A program made the translations under genes and the position numbers. From assembly GCF_024529975.1 (NCBI RefSeq), contig NZ_AP024897.1, positions 806,001 to 870,000 on the forward strand: 64,000 nucleotides of DNA, read 5' to 3'. Origin of the DNA: Vibrio quintilis. Lineage in GTDB: Bacteria; Pseudomonadota; Gammaproteobacteria; Enterobacterales; Vibrionaceae. This document shows positions 38,121 to 47,719 of this stretch, piece by piece. Within the stretch, counting starts at the first letter, position 1; the number at the start of each line of letters is the position of its first letter. Under the pieces are notes generated by a model, which was not told the DNA's origin, made no database searches, and saw only the letters and a program-made list of their open reading frames with translations.

Positions 38121-40001
38121 ATGAGTGCAAAAAATAAATTATTATCTTCAATTGGAATTCTGTTTTTTTTCATTGTTTTTACGATTGTAACAACTGCTTA
38201 CTTTTCTTTTAAAGAAGCTTCAGTTAAAAACTATACAGATAAATTATCGAATAATGCTCACCTGATATCCTCTGTTGTTGAACAAAGAATGGAGCGTTAT
38301 TTTGATGTACTGATACTTTCTGCAAGATTTATCTCGATTGATTTACATGAAAACATCAATGAAGGTGTGCTCAGAAAAACATTGAGTGACCTTGAAAAAA
38401 ATCCCTACATTTTAAGTGCATTCTTCTCATCTGCTGATGGAACAACGTATCAGCCTGATGGCCGTATCGCTGGTTTTAATGCGAAAGAGAAGCGAAGAGA
38501 ATGGTATACAAAAGCCATCCATGGTGAAAAGTACATACTCACGGCTCCTTTCAGAGCGACAACTGGAAAAACGGTGATGTCGGTTGCAATACCGGTAAAA
38601 AGGCAAGGAAGGATTGTTGGTGTTTTAGGTGGAAATATTGCGCTTGATACAATCACTGATTTTATTCAATCATTAACTGATAATAATCAGCTGTTTGTTA
38701 GCAGGGAAGATGGATATATTGTTGCCGCTGCTAATCATCAATATATAGGAAAAAATTTATATGAATTGCGTCCATCATATTCACGATACAGAGATATCAA
38801 TGGAGCCAGTCATTTTTATCAACACCAGGGGCAAACTTATTTTTCCGTTAATGCAATTTCCGATAATTTAGGCTGGTCTGTATGGGCATGGGATAAACGG
38901 GATAATATTTATTCAGCATCTGAATCAAACCTGATGACTGATATATATCTTGCCACAACCTTGATTGTTTTTTCTTTAATTGTCACTTATTTTCTGGTTG
39001 TCAGATTGATGTATCGGCCTATAGGTGGTGAACCCCGGGAAATTGAAGCGATTGTAAAAAGGGTAGCTGAAGGGGATTTATCCGTTTCGTCTGAAGATAT
39101 CAGGGATGAAACAGGAATATATGCGGCTATTTTAAAGATGGTTAATAACCTGACATTGATTATCAAAAAAATATATCATGCGATTGATCAACTGAATCAT
39201 GCATCCGGTCAGATGCTGAATACAACGTCAACTGTGAAATCCAGCGCAGAATCTCAGATGATCCAGTTAGAACAAACATCTGCTGCGATGAATGAGATGA
39301 CGGTGACTGCTGATGAAGTTGCAAGGAGTGCTTTACAGGCTTCAGGTGCAGCAACAGAGGCAGCTGAGCACTCTTCTCTGGGTATGGAAGTGGTCAGGGA
39401 TATGAATCAAAGTATTCAGGGGCTGGTGAGCGGGATCAGAACCGTTGTGGATGTGAATACCGGACTTGAGAAAGAGACACAGGGAATCGGTACAATTCTG
39501 GAGGTCATTGACAGTATTTCTGAACAGACCAACCTGCTGGCTTTGAATGCTGCGATTGAAGCAGCCCGGGCTGGTGAATATGGGCGTGGATTTTCCGTGG
39601 TTGCTGATGAGGTACGTCATCTGGCGAACAGGACCAGGCAAAGTACCAATGAGATTCAGGAGATGATCTCCCGGCTCCAGCAAGAGGCCCAGCGTTCTGT
39701 TCAGCTTATGCAAAGTAATATGCTGGATGCACAAATGACAGCAGAGAAATCAGAAGTTGCCAGTCAGGCATTGGGGGAGATTCAGCATGCTGTTTCTCTG
39801 ATACAGGCTATGAATAGCCAGATTGCGACGGCAGCCGAAGAGCAGACACATGTTGCTGCAGAAATGAATACCAGTATTGTTGAAACACACGAACTGGCCC
39901 GGAAGACGTTTGATGATGCAACAAGCAATAGTGGCCGGGCTGGTCAACTGACTGAAATTGCTTCACAACTGCGCAGGTCTGTTGAAATTTTTAAATTCTG
40001 A
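38121..40001 (+). CDS. Methyl-accepting chemotaxis protein with dCache sensor
   Basis: 626 aa. First membrane helix about 8-30, periplasmic double-Cache domain about 35-270 with REWYTKA, a form of the R-x-W-Y pocket seen in amino-acid-binding dCache domains, second helix about 275-300, HAMP (about 300-350), and a signalling coiled coil with the hairpin tip [24 protein letters not shown] and [10 protein letters not shown]. It should feed CheA/CheW arrays. The ligand is unknown; amines or amino acids are a guess from the pocket. GGAG precedes the ATG. Stands alone in its direction. Confidence 0.93.
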   Translation: MSAKNKLLSSIGILFFFIVFTIVTTAYFSFKEASVKNYTDKLSNNAHLISSVVEQRMERYFDVLILSARFISIDLHENINEGVLRKTLSDLEKNPYILSAFFSSADGTTYQPDGRIAGFNAKEKRREWYTKAIHGEKYILTAPFRATTGKTVMSVAIPVKRQGRIVGVLGGNIALDTITDFIQSLTDNNQLFVSREDGYIVAAANHQYIGKNLYELRPSYSRYRDINGASHFYQHQGQTYFSVNAISDNLGWSVWAWDKRDNIYSASESNLMTDIYLATTLIVFSLIVTYFLVVRLMYRPIGGEPREIEAIVKRVAEGDLSVSSEDIRDETGIYAAILKMVNNLTLIIKKIYHAIDQLNHASGQMLNTTSTVKSSAESQMIQLEQTSAAMNEMTVTADEVARSALQASGAATEAAEHSSLGMEVVRDMNQSIQGLVSGIRTVVDVNTGLEKETQGIGTILEVIDSISEQTNLLALNAAIEAARAGEYGRGFSVVADEVRHLANRTRQSTNEIQEMISRLQQEAQRSVQLMQSNMLDAQMTAEKSEVASQALGEIQHAVSLIQAMNSQIATAAEEQTHVAAEMNTSIVETHELARKTFDDATSNSGRAGQLTEIASQLRRSVEIFKF

Positions 40002-40026
40002 GGGTTAAGAAAACTCCGGGAGAGGA

Positions 40027-40064
40027 GATAAGCATCAGATGATTTTGTTCATCTTTTGCTTATC
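40027..40064. terminator. Hairpin between convergent MCP and ubiV
   Basis: GATAAGCA...TGCTTATC with inner GATG/CATC. It lies between two converging genes; no T-run of note. Confidence 0.45.
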
Positions 40065-40117
40065 TGCCATGAAATGTTTGTTGGCGCTGATACAAAAGTC
40101 AGACTGTGAGCCTGAGC

Positions 40118-41014
40118 TTATTCCGGTATTGAAGTGGTGACTTTAGACAGCCCGGCAATATTATGCCAGTACCCGTTACAATCACTGTCATCCAGATGAT
40201 AGCGGCCAGGATTGTTTGTATCGGCGGCTGCTCTGAACTCATCCAAACGTTCCAGCGTTTCTGTGCCTAACGGGCTTAACCGCACGACGTCGACCAAATC
40301 AGTCATCCCTGCCAGATCATTCACCAGGTTATAGCACTGTCCGGATTGTGTTTGAATACCATTCAGGTTGAATACGGTCTGACCTTCCTGACTTTGAGTC
40401 TGTATACCTGTCGGGTATTGAATACAGCAGGTTTTACACTGGTCTTTCGGGCGGTTTTCTGCCCTTGCAGTAAAACATCTGGCAGAGTACGCCAGCGGCA
40501 GGTATCCGTAACTGAATACTTCAGTTTCAAACTGGTTGCGGATGTTTAATGTATCGCATTGTGCCAGTATTTTGATGAGCCAGTCACGCGATAGCTCGAC
40601 AGGCATACACCATCTTTTCATTCCCTTTTTGAGTAAAAAACTGATGGTATTGGCGTTGTAACAGTTAATTGCCGGGCCTGCGGTAAAAGGCACTCCCGAT
40701 TCGCTGGCTAACTGAACTGCGGAGACATCATTGGCTTCGATAGTGAACTCACCGTTATCGATGTATTGTTTCATCACAGATAGTTCACTTTTGGACTCCA
40801 GCAGTGCCATGGTAGACAGCACGATTTCTTTGCCGCTTTTTGATAACTCTCTGGCAATTTCCAGCCAGTGTTGAGGTTTGAGTTCCCGTCTTTTTGAGCA
40901 GACTGTTTCACCAAGGTAGATAATATCTGCCGCTGATTCATGAGCGGATTGGTAGAATGCTTCAACATTCTGACGCGGCCAGTAATAAAGAACCGGACCA
41001 AGTGAATATTTCAT
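40118..41014 (-). CDS. ubiV: Oxygen-independent ubiquinone hydroxylation protein UbiV (U32 family)
   Basis: 298 aa. With UbiU and UbiT it hydroxylates the ubiquinone ring without O2 in E. coli. Start MKYSLGPVLYYWPR (ATG first base 41014) matches E. coli YhbV; a 57-residue extension is rejected because it enters ubiU. Four candidate [4Fe-4S] cysteines: GETVCSKRR, ARCFTAR, and QCKTCC. Also CMPVELSRDW and FNLNGIQTQSG. Follows ubiU by 13 bp in one operon. Confidence 0.95.
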   Translation of the reverse strand: MKYSLGPVLYYWPRQNVEAFYQSAHESAADIIYLGETVCSKRRELKPQHWLEIARELSKSGKEIVLSTMALLESKSELSVMKQYIDNGEFTIEANDVSAVQLASESGVPFTAGPAINCYNANTISFLLKKGMKRWCMPVELSRDWLIKILAQCDTLNIRNQFETEVFSYGYLPLAYSARCFTARAENRPKDQCKTCCIQYPTGIQTQSQEGQTVFNLNGIQTQSGQCYNLVNDLAGMTDLVDVVRLSPLGTETLERLDEFRAAADTNNPGRYHLDDSDCNGYWHNIAGLSKVTTSIPE

Positions 41015-41027
41015 AAAAGTCTCTCTA

Positions 41028-42038
41028 TTATTGCCATTTTCGGTGATAGGCGCCAAGTGTGGTTTGCGACCCTTCAGAGATGTCTGCAAGAGACTGGTTC
41101 CACGATTCTTTGACCTGATATTCTCCAGGCTGGCGGAGATAATGATCAATCGCAGCCCGCCAGGTTTTTGTAACCAGTTCAACATAGGCAGGACTACGCT
41201 GACGCCCTTCTATTTTGACGGATGCAACATTGGCAGCAAACAACTCAGGTAACAGAGATAATGTATTCAGGCTGGTTGGTTCTTCCAGAGTGTGATAGCA
41301 CTTCTGTTGATCATCAATACTGGTGATAAACCTGCCTTTACATAAGGTCGGATAACCGGCATTTTCGTCCGGAAGGTACCGATCAATGAGAATGCCATTT
41401 AATCTGGATTCCATTCCCTGTGATGTTTCCTGCCAGCGGACAAATTTCGCCGGAGAGCAGGCTCCCACTGTATTCGGCGATTCTCCAGTCATATAAGAAG
41501 ACAGGTAACAGCGTCCTTCAGACATAATACAAAGGCTGCCAAAAGCAAAAACTTCCAGTTCTACACCCGATACAGATTGCGACAACTGTTTCACCTGATG
41601 AATAGAAAGGACACGGGGAAGCACAACCCGTTTGATATTAAAATTTTGACGATAGAACTCAATCGCAGCTGTATTTGTTGCGGAGGCTTGCACTGAAAGA
41701 TGCAGATCCATTTCCGGGTAATGCGTGGATGCATATTCCAGAATGGCAATATCAGCGACAATCAGTGTATCCACTCCAAGTGCGGCCGCCTGATCCACGG
41801 CATCAGTCCAGCGTTGGAATCGGTCAGGGTGAGCAAAGGTATTTAAAGCGACATGTATTTTTTTCTGATGATCATGTACGTATTGCACCGCTTTTTCTAT
41901 TTTCTTTCCGGAAAAATTCAGTCCGGCAAAATGGCGTGCATTCGTGTCATCTTTAAAACCGACATAAACTGCATCTGCACCATGATCGATAGCGGCTTTC
42001 AGTGCGGGGAAGTTTCCCGCGGGACAGAGAAGTTCCAT
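41028..42038 (-). CDS. ubiU: Oxygen-independent ubiquinone hydroxylation protein UbiU (U32 family)
   Basis: 336 aa. Starts MELLCPAGNFPALKAAIDHGADAVY, the U32 signature. Cluster cysteines in GSLCIMSEGRCYLSSY, GACSPAKF and LCKGRF. Forms a complex with UbiV; prephenate is the reported oxygen donor in E. coli. First gene of the ubiUV operon. The roughly 98-bp region upstream, up to the diguanylate gene, probably holds its promoter; I could not find a convincing FNR site. Confidence 0.95.
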   Translation of the reverse strand: MELLCPAGNFPALKAAIDHGADAVYVGFKDDTNARHFAGLNFSGKKIEKAVQYVHDHQKKIHVALNTFAHPDRFQRWTDAVDQAAALGVDTLIVADIAILEYASTHYPEMDLHLSVQASATNTAAIEFYRQNFNIKRVVLPRVLSIHQVKQLSQSVSGVELEVFAFGSLCIMSEGRCYLSSYMTGESPNTVGACSPAKFVRWQETSQGMESRLNGILIDRYLPDENAGYPTLCKGRFITSIDDQQKCYHTLEEPTSLNTLSLLPELFAANVASVKIEGRQRSPAYVELVTKTWRAAIDHYLRQPGEYQVKESWNQSLADISEGSQTTLGAYHRKWQ

Positions 42039-42136
42039 GTTGAGCTATGAAATAAGTTATTCAGAATCTGTGGTACTTTATGGAAAAAGAGGATGGAATA
42101 ATTTGATATTGGGCAGGTTTAATGGAATCTTCGCAG

Positions 42137-44173
42137 TTATTCAGTGTGGTAGCTCTTGTTTTGGATAAATAATTTTTCCACTTCAGCTCTGGGAAGGGGA
42201 CGATAAAAATGAAATCCCTGAATTGAATGGCAATGAAGATTAGATAATAAAATAGCCTGTTGCTGTGTTTCTACACCCTCGGCGACTACATTTAGCTTCA
42301 GCGATTTCCCCAGGTTGATAATGTTTTCAATGACGGTGATCTGCTTGGGCAGTAAATCAATTTCGGTGATAAATGCACGATCAATTTTTAATTCGTCGAT
42401 TGGAAATCTGGCAAGATAAGAGAGTGATGAGTAGCCGGTACCAAAATCATCAATGGACAGGGTAAAGCCGAGTTTTTTTATCGCATTCAACATTTCAATC
42501 GTGTATTCACTATCACTCATGACTGCACTTTCCGTCAGCTCAAAAGTAATACAGGCCGGGTCTAACTGAGTTGAACGAAGCAGCTTTTCCATAAAGTTAA
42601 TCAACTGCGGATTGCCAAACTGTTCCGGAGAAAGGTTGATGGCAACCGGACCGGGGAGAATTCCTTTTTGTTTCCAGCGTTTTACCGTTGAAAATACATC
42701 CCGCATGACTACCCGTCCCAAATGTTCGATCAGACCGGCTTTCTCGGCAACCGGAATAAAAGAGCCCGGGCTGATGTATCCTTCCACCGGATGTTTCCAG
42801 CGAACCAGCGCTTCAGCACCATTGATATTATAGTTTTGCGCATTGACTTTGGGCTGATACCAAACCTCAAGACTACTCTGTTGCAATGCTTTTTGTAGTT
42901 CAATCTCCAGCCATAACCGTGTTCTGGCCTCTTTGTTCATTTGTGAACTGAAGCGAATCATACGGTTTCTTCCTCTGGCTTTCGCTTCATACATCGCAGT
43001 ATCAGCATTTTGCAGTAAAATTCTTGAGTCGCAACCATCTCCCGGATAGTTCACGCTTCCGATTGAACAAGCGAGTCTTTTGCTGAAATAGTTCAAATCA
43101 AACGGTTGATTGATCAGGGAAATAATTCGTTCTGAAAGCATTTCAGCAGTTCGCGACTTATCCGGTTCAGGGAGAATTAAACCAAATTCGTCCGCACCCA
43201 GGTGGCCCAGAATTGCATCCGGTGGCAACAGTCGCTTTAAACGAAATGCCACTTCTCTGATGACTTTATCGCCAATATGGTGTCCAAGAGAATCATTGAT
43301 ATTTTTGAAATTATCAATATCAAGATAAAGCATCACCAGAGGCGTTTTATCAGCTATCAGCATATCCAGCCGTTTGGCAAATCCGGGGCGATTATATAAC
43401 CCGGTGAGTTGGTCAATATGGGCATCAATGCTGCCTGAATCAGTTTTGGTTTCTTCCTGAGGTGACAGCATGACAAAAAATGCGGTGTTGCCGAATAACA
43501 ATGTTTTTTCAATCCGGAGGGAGATCTGCGGGCCGGATTCGGGGAGTGACTTTGCCCGACAAAGTATCGGGTGGCAACTGGAGCGGAAACTGGTTTCACT
43601 GACAGTTAAAGGCTTCTGATTTGACTGATTGATAAACAGATCCGGCAGCATTTCTCCGTATAAGTCGGATGGTGATTTGTAACCCAGAAGGTTTGCTGCA
43701 ATCTGGTTACATGAAATAATTTCATTATTTTCAATAAATAACACACCCTCACTCAGAATATTCAGTAATTGGGAGAATTTGGTTTCTGATTCTTCAGCAT
43801 GATGGAGTAAAGCGTGCGATTCAGAGACATCCAGCGCCTGAAATACGATTTGATGGATACCGTTATCAGCGGCGATTGGTGTCAGTGAAAGATAAAGCGT
43901 TGTTTCAATTGCCGCATCCCGGAGCCGGATTGTCGTTTCAATGACTTCACCGCTAAAAGCTTTCTGATAATAATGCCGGAGCTGTTGATAGTAGGCCTGA
44001 CCAAAAACCTGAGTATCATTTTTACCAATAAGGTTGTCCGGAGAAAGCTTTGCTATCCGGCTGTAACGGTCATTGACCATCACATAGTTGTGCTGTTCAT
44101 CGAGGACCGCAAAAAAAAATGGACTACGTGATGTTAATTCTGTAAACCACTGTTTAAACGCTTGTGAAACCAT
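42137..44173 (-). CDS. PAS-PAS-GGDEF-EAL protein, probable c-di-GMP phosphodiesterase
   Basis: 678 aa, no membrane segment seen. Two PAS-like domains (about 10-125 and 130-235), GGDEF domain (about 255-410) and EAL domain (about 425-670). The GGDEF motif reads GADEF, with the second Gly changed, so cyclase activity is doubtful although DIDNFKNINDSLGHHIGD is kept. The EAL side looks complete: AEALVRWKHP, NLSPEQF, ELTES, IDDFGTGYSS, KIDRAFI, VAEGVET, QGFHFYRP. Lies between ubiU and ubiT, which are neighbours in E. coli. Likely breaks down c-di-GMP in response to a PAS signal (redox or O2 is a guess). Confidence 0.9.
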   Translation of the reverse strand: MVSQAFKQWFTELTSRSPFFFAVLDEQHNYVMVNDRYSRIAKLSPDNLIGKNDTQVFGQAYYQQLRHYYQKAFSGEVIETTIRLRDAAIETTLYLSLTPIAADNGIHQIVFQALDVSESHALLHHAEESETKFSQLLNILSEGVLFIENNEIISCNQIAANLLGYKSPSDLYGEMLPDLFINQSNQKPLTVSETSFRSSCHPILCRAKSLPESGPQISLRIEKTLLFGNTAFFVMLSPQEETKTDSGSIDAHIDQLTGLYNRPGFAKRLDMLIADKTPLVMLYLDIDNFKNINDSLGHHIGDKVIREVAFRLKRLLPPDAILGHLGADEFGLILPEPDKSRTAEMLSERIISLINQPFDLNYFSKRLACSIGSVNYPGDGCDSRILLQNADTAMYEAKARGRNRMIRFSSQMNKEARTRLWLEIELQKALQQSSLEVWYQPKVNAQNYNINGAEALVRWKHPVEGYISPGSFIPVAEKAGLIEHLGRVVMRDVFSTVKRWKQKGILPGPVAINLSPEQFGNPQLINFMEKLLRSTQLDPACITFELTESAVMSDSEYTIEMLNAIKKLGFTLSIDDFGTGYSSLSYLARFPIDELKIDRAFITEIDLLPKQITVIENIINLGKSLKLNVVAEGVETQQQAILLSNLHCHSIQGFHFYRPLPRAEVEKLFIQNKSYHTE

Positions 44174-44352
44174 GCCAATTAATTTTGCTCCAACAGGTGG
44201 CCTGCTCTGGGTTTATATACAGAATGCTCAACTATAACTATGTTTGTCTCATTAGTGAAGCATATACCGTATTTATTGATTCATAACAGCTATTGTCAAT
44301 ATCTGTTTGGTTATGATTAATTCTATTTCATCAACGTTAACGGATAAAGACA

Positions 44353-44922
44353 GTGCTTAACAAGATTCACGCCTATATTGTACAAAATGCAGCATCATTT
44401 TTGCGATCTCCGATTCATTTAGTCCCCAATTTCTTGCAACGTCAGTTCCTTTTAGATGGGTTGAATATCGTTTTTAAAGAAGCTTTGGAGGAAGGCGATT
44501 TTGAATTTCTGGAAAATAAGTGGCTGAAAGTTGAGGTGAAAGATCTGGATGTATTCTGGATGATTGGCTATACCGGAGAGGGGTTGATCGTGTCTGATCA
44601 ATCGATGTCAGATGGTTTAACGGCTGATGCCTGTTTTCGGGGAAACCTGAATGATTTCGTCTTAATTGCAGGGCGAAAGGAAGATCCGGATACGCTGTTT
44701 TTTCAGAGACGACTGGTCATCGAAGGGGATACCGAGTTTGGTCTGGAAATAAAAAATCTTATTGATGGCGTTGATTTAGATACTCTTCCGGCAATTTTAA
44801 AAACTTTGTTGGGGCAATTATCTGATTTCGTGTATAAAGGGGTCCGTTCAGGTCAACTACACAGTGAAGGAATTCGTCATGTTAATACGAACAGAAGCTC
44901 CGGCAGACATCTTACCAATTGA
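44353..44922 (+). CDS. ubiT: Ubiquinone anaerobic biosynthesis accessory factor UbiT (SCP2 domain)
   Basis: 189 aa. SCP2-type lipid-binding protein that, with UbiUV, supports O2-independent ubiquinone synthesis in E. coli. Contains the near-invariant KEDPDTLFFQRRLVIEGDTE, as in E. coli YhbT. Start GTG 44353 with a weak GGA upstream. Its end overlaps the next gene by 44 bases. Divergent from the GGDEF-EAL gene, with about 180 bp between them. Confidence 0.93.
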   Translation: MLNKIHAYIVQNAASFLRSPIHLVPNFLQRQFLLDGLNIVFKEALEEGDFEFLENKWLKVEVKDLDVFWMIGYTGEGLIVSDQSMSDGLTADACFRGNLNDFVLIAGRKEDPDTLFFQRRLVIEGDTEFGLEIKNLIDGVDLDTLPAILKTLLGQLSDFVYKGVRSGQLHSEGIRHVNTNRSSGRHLTN

Positions 44923-45391
44923 TCGTTTGCTGCGCTCATCCCTTGGTCAAGAGAGGGAAGCCGATATGGTGGCAGCGGCAAGAGAGCAGGGGCTGATTAC
45001 TCTTTCTCTTGTTGCCTGTCAGGATGATGGTGAAATTATTGGTTATGCTCTGTTTACTCCGCTTCAGGAGGAAGGGCATTACCAGAACTGGCAATCACTG
45101 GCTTTACTGGCTGTCCATTCCGGATTTGTTCAGACCGAAAATACACTGATAGAAGATGGCCTGAATATGCTGCTGGAGCTCGGATATCCTGCCTGTACGG
45201 TTTATAGTGATGCCGAACTTTACCGTGCTTTTGGTTTTAAACCTGCCTCTCATTTTGACCTGAATACATCCGGACCAGTGAATCCCGACAGCCTGTTGAT
45301 CTTTGAACTTACAGAGGGTGTTGCAGAACAGTGCAATGAACTGATTGAGATTCAGCAGGACACGGTGATATTGCGTCATATCCTGAACTGA
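44879..45391 (+). CDS. yhbS: GNAT-fold protein, YhbS-like, with a degraded acetyl-CoA loop
   Basis: 170 aa. Starts MLIRTEAPADILPID, like E. coli YhbS (MLIRVEIPID...), and keeps the GNAT strands (IGYALFTPL) and YRAFGFKPASHFDL near the C-terminus. The usual acetyl-CoA pyrophosphate loop (R/Q-x-x-G-x-G/A) is missing: where YhbS has YRGQGLARQLV this protein has HSGFVQTENTLIEDGL. It may have lost acetyltransferase activity. ATG 44879 has GAAGGAA upstream and overlaps ubiT. Same ubiT-yhbS order as in E. coli. Confidence 0.85.
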   Translation: MLIRTEAPADILPIDRLLRSSLGQEREADMVAAAREQGLITLSLVACQDDGEIIGYALFTPLQEEGHYQNWQSLALLAVHSGFVQTENTLIEDGLNMLLELGYPACTVYSDAELYRAFGFKPASHFDLNTSGPVNPDSLLIFELTEGVAEQCNELIEIQQDTVILRHILN

Positions 45392-45453
45392 TTGCTTCTT
45401 CTCTTATATGAATTTTGTTAGGATTGGCTCTGGATAATATCAGGAATATCAAT

Positions 45454-45864
45454 ATGAGCTTTCGTCAGCAGGATTACCTTCAGGAAATGGGAATTCAGCG
45501 GTGGAGATTACACCGGGTACAAGTTGTTCATGGCCTGTCATTGAAGCAGGTTGAACCGGATGATTCATGTCAGTTGCTGATTGTGAGTCCGGTGATGCCT
45601 CAAGGGCAGTTCGCCATCTTATTTGAGAAGGTTCTGAAAAGTTTTACTGTGTCTGTTGATGAAGCAATGTATATCCATCCGGATGATTTGTACCGCTTAG
45701 GCAATCATCACCTGCAATGGGTTTGGTTTGCCGGGTGTCAGCCCGTCGATGGTATTGCTCCCAGGCAGTTAGTTTCCCCGCCGTTAAGTCAGATTGAGAG
45801 TAACCCGCTTCACCGGAGGGAGTTATGGCGTCAGATTTGTTCTTATCAGGAATCTGACAGATGA
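45454..45864 (+). CDS. holD: DNA polymerase III subunit psi
   Basis: 136 aa (E. coli 137). Links the clamp loader to SSB through the chi subunit. Short and divergent, but the pattern is clear: QQDYLQEMGIQRWRLHRV at the start, SPPLSQIESNPLHRRELWRQICSY at the end (compare SPALTDLRANPTARAALWQQICTY in E. coli). ATG 45454 with AGGAATATC before it; the longer reading from 45415 is not supported. Overlaps rimI by four bases (ATGA), as in E. coli. Confidence 0.9.
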   Translation: MSFRQQDYLQEMGIQRWRLHRVQVVHGLSLKQVEPDDSCQLLIVSPVMPQGQFAILFEKVLKSFTVSVDEAMYIHPDDLYRLGNHHLQWVWFAGCQPVDGIAPRQLVSPPLSQIESNPLHRRELWRQICSYQESDR

Positions 45865-46307
45865 GTCTTCAGTTTGTCCCGGTTGAACCCCGGCATTTTG
45901 CCCGTATTACAGCGATCGAATCCCGTGCTCATCAGTTTCCCTGGAAGCCTTCTATGTTGCAAAATCTTGAAGGGCGTGGGGCTTTTAACTTTGCTCTGTT
46001 ATTAAATGATGAAGTGATTGGCTATTTTTATGCGCAGAATATTGTTGGAGAAGTCACTTTACTTAATATTGCGATTGATCCGGTCTATCAGGGAAAAGGC
46101 TATGGTGAGCAGTTAATGTGTTACTTCCTCAACTGCTGTGAACAGCAGAAAGCTGAAAGTGTCTGGCTTGAGGTTCGTGAGAGCAATTTAGCCGCCTACA
46201 CGCTTTATCTCAAATTTGACTTTCACGACGTTGATCGCCGGGTTGGTTATTATCCTGCCAGCCAGGGACGGGAAGATGCGCTGATTATGAGCTATTTCTT
46301 TTCCTGA
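45861..46307 (+). CDS. rimI: [Ribosomal protein S18]-alanine N-acetyltransferase
   Basis: 148-aa GNAT enzyme that acetylates the N-terminal Ala of S18. Acetyl-CoA loop YQGKGYGEQL is intact, with LEVRESNLAAYTLY and VGYYPAS typical of RimI. Start ATG overlaps the holD stop, so translation is coupled. Last gene of the conserved block before the accessory stretch. Confidence 0.95.
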   Translation: MSLQFVPVEPRHFARITAIESRAHQFPWKPSMLQNLEGRGAFNFALLLNDEVIGYFYAQNIVGEVTLLNIAIDPVYQGKGYGEQLMCYFLNCCEQQKAESVWLEVRESNLAAYTLYLKFDFHDVDRRVGYYPASQGREDALIMSYFFS

Positions 46308-46384
46308 AGTTTTTCCGCTACCTGAATTTTTCTGTCTGGTTTATTTGATTGTGCTATCTGTCTCATGCAGATGGCATCCCGTCT

Positions 46385-46489
46385 TATACCCAAATGACCT
46401 CAAGATGCAGGATTCAAAGCTTCATCAACAGGTTCAGTTCAAGGAAAATAACCGAAGGAATGATGACGCCTTTCGAGGTTATTTGTATA
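46385..46489. mobile_element. 105-bp MITE-like element with imperfect terminal inverted repeats
   Basis: Left end TATACCCAAATGACCTC (46385-46401); the right end, read on the other strand, TATACAAATAACCTC (46475-46489). No coding capacity. Shares its left end and the CAAGATGCAG-like interior with other sites in the window. It lies exactly at the border where the conserved holD-rimI block ends and the accessory genes begin. Confidence 0.6.
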
Positions 46490-46588
46490 TTCATTCTTAT
46501 TTGAGCAATCAGGGACACGTTTTTTTCACGTCATCAGGATATAAATCATCTTGAATATTATGTTTTGATTGAATCCCGAAGGCCTGAT

Positions 46589-47719
46589 GTGAAAAAACAG
46601 AAACTGATACCAATCATAGCCGCGACCACCTTTCTTATCTTCATTGCTGGTTTGATCGTGATAATGGCAGAGCAGAGTGAGCCATCAATTCAGCCACCAA
46701 AGCACGGATATCCACCAGTGAGTGTCATGAAAGCGACTGTCCATCATCATCGTCCGGTACTGACGCTATTCGGGACGACTTTTCCCCGCTGGCAGTCAGA
46801 GGTCAAAGCTCAGACGACCGGAAAGGTCACCTGGCTGGATGTGCATTCTGAACCGGGTGTGTTGGTGCCGGAGTCACAAACGCTTGTCCGGCTGGATAAT
46901 ACGGCGCTGCAAGCCGGTGTTGCCAGTGCATTTAGTGCGGTGAAGCAGGCTGAACTGACACTGGAGCGGGAACTGCACGAACAGACGGTTGCGGTTAAAA
47001 TGTTGTCTTCTCAAAAAGCCCCGGCTTATGCCCGGCGGATTCCTCAGCTTGCGGCGGCAAAAGCAGATTTACAGCAGGCAAAAAAATTGTACGAAAATGC
47101 CCGGAAACAGCTGAATGATGCGGTGATCAAAGCGCCTTTTGATGCAATTATTCTCTCCCGCCAGGTGAATCCATCTCAGTTTGTAGAGACTGGTCAGACG
47201 GTGTTTGAAGTGGCTTCCAGCCATGCTCTGGATATTCGGGTTCCTGTGCCGGCGCAAGACTGGAACCAGTTGCGAAAAATTTTACCGGAGACAAATATTG
47301 AAGTGGTCAGTCAATATTCTCATCGCTGGCCGGCAAGTGTCCGTTATCTTTCTCCCCGGCTGGATCGTTCAACCCGGCAGCGGCAGCTGATTCTGACGGT
47401 ACATAATCCTTATGAAAAAAAGCCGTATCTGCTGATGCATCAACAGGTACGGGTTCATATTCAGCTGGCGGCTTCTCCTCTGGCGATGAAGATCCCGGCT
47501 ACAGCATTGACCCGGGATGGACAGGTATGGACGGTGAATAAACAAAACCAGCTGGTCCGGGAAGAGGTCACCATGCTGGAAGAGCAGCAAGCGTGGGTTT
47601 GGGTTGTTTTTGCCCGTGACCCGCAGCGTTCAAGAAATCTTGTTGTGTATCCGTTGCTTTCGATGCTGCCGGGACAGCAGGTGACGCCGGAAGTCATCCA
47701 GCCGGAGGTAGCAGAATGA
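46589..47719 (+). CDS. RND efflux periplasmic adaptor (membrane fusion protein)
   Basis: 376 aa. An uncleaved N-terminal membrane anchor (about 7-27), lipoyl/barrel-sandwich halves around VKAQTTGKVTWLDVHSEPG and APFDAIILSRQVNPSQFVETG, an alpha-hairpin between them (about 115-185), then beta-barrel and membrane-proximal domains. Start GTG 46589 is preferred to TTG 46565 because CGAAGG sits 6 bases before it. Its last four bases overlap the pump gene (ATGA). Partner of the RND pump; the outer-membrane channel (TolC type) must be encoded elsewhere. Confidence 0.9.
   Translation: MKKQKLIPIIAATTFLIFIAGLIVIMAEQSEPSIQPPKHGYPPVSVMKATVHHHRPVLTLFGTTFPRWQSEVKAQTTGKVTWLDVHSEPGVLVPESQTLVRLDNTALQAGVASAFSAVKQAELTLERELHEQTVAVKMLSSQKAPAYARRIPQLAAAKADLQQAKKLYENARKQLNDAVIKAPFDAIILSRQVNPSQFVETGQTVFEVASSHALDIRVPVPAQDWNQLRKILPETNIEVVSQYSHRWPASVRYLSPRLDRSTRQRQLILTVHNPYEKKPYLLMHQQVRVHIQLAASPLAMKIPATALTRDGQVWTVNKQNQLVREEVTMLEEQQAWVWVVFARDPQRSRNLVVYPLLSMLPGQQVTPEVIQPEVAE

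Noticed and set aside
44174..44352. FNR site for ubiT or ubiU
   Set aside because: Only half-matches such as TTGATTCATAAC were seen; no TTGAT-N4-ATCAA.
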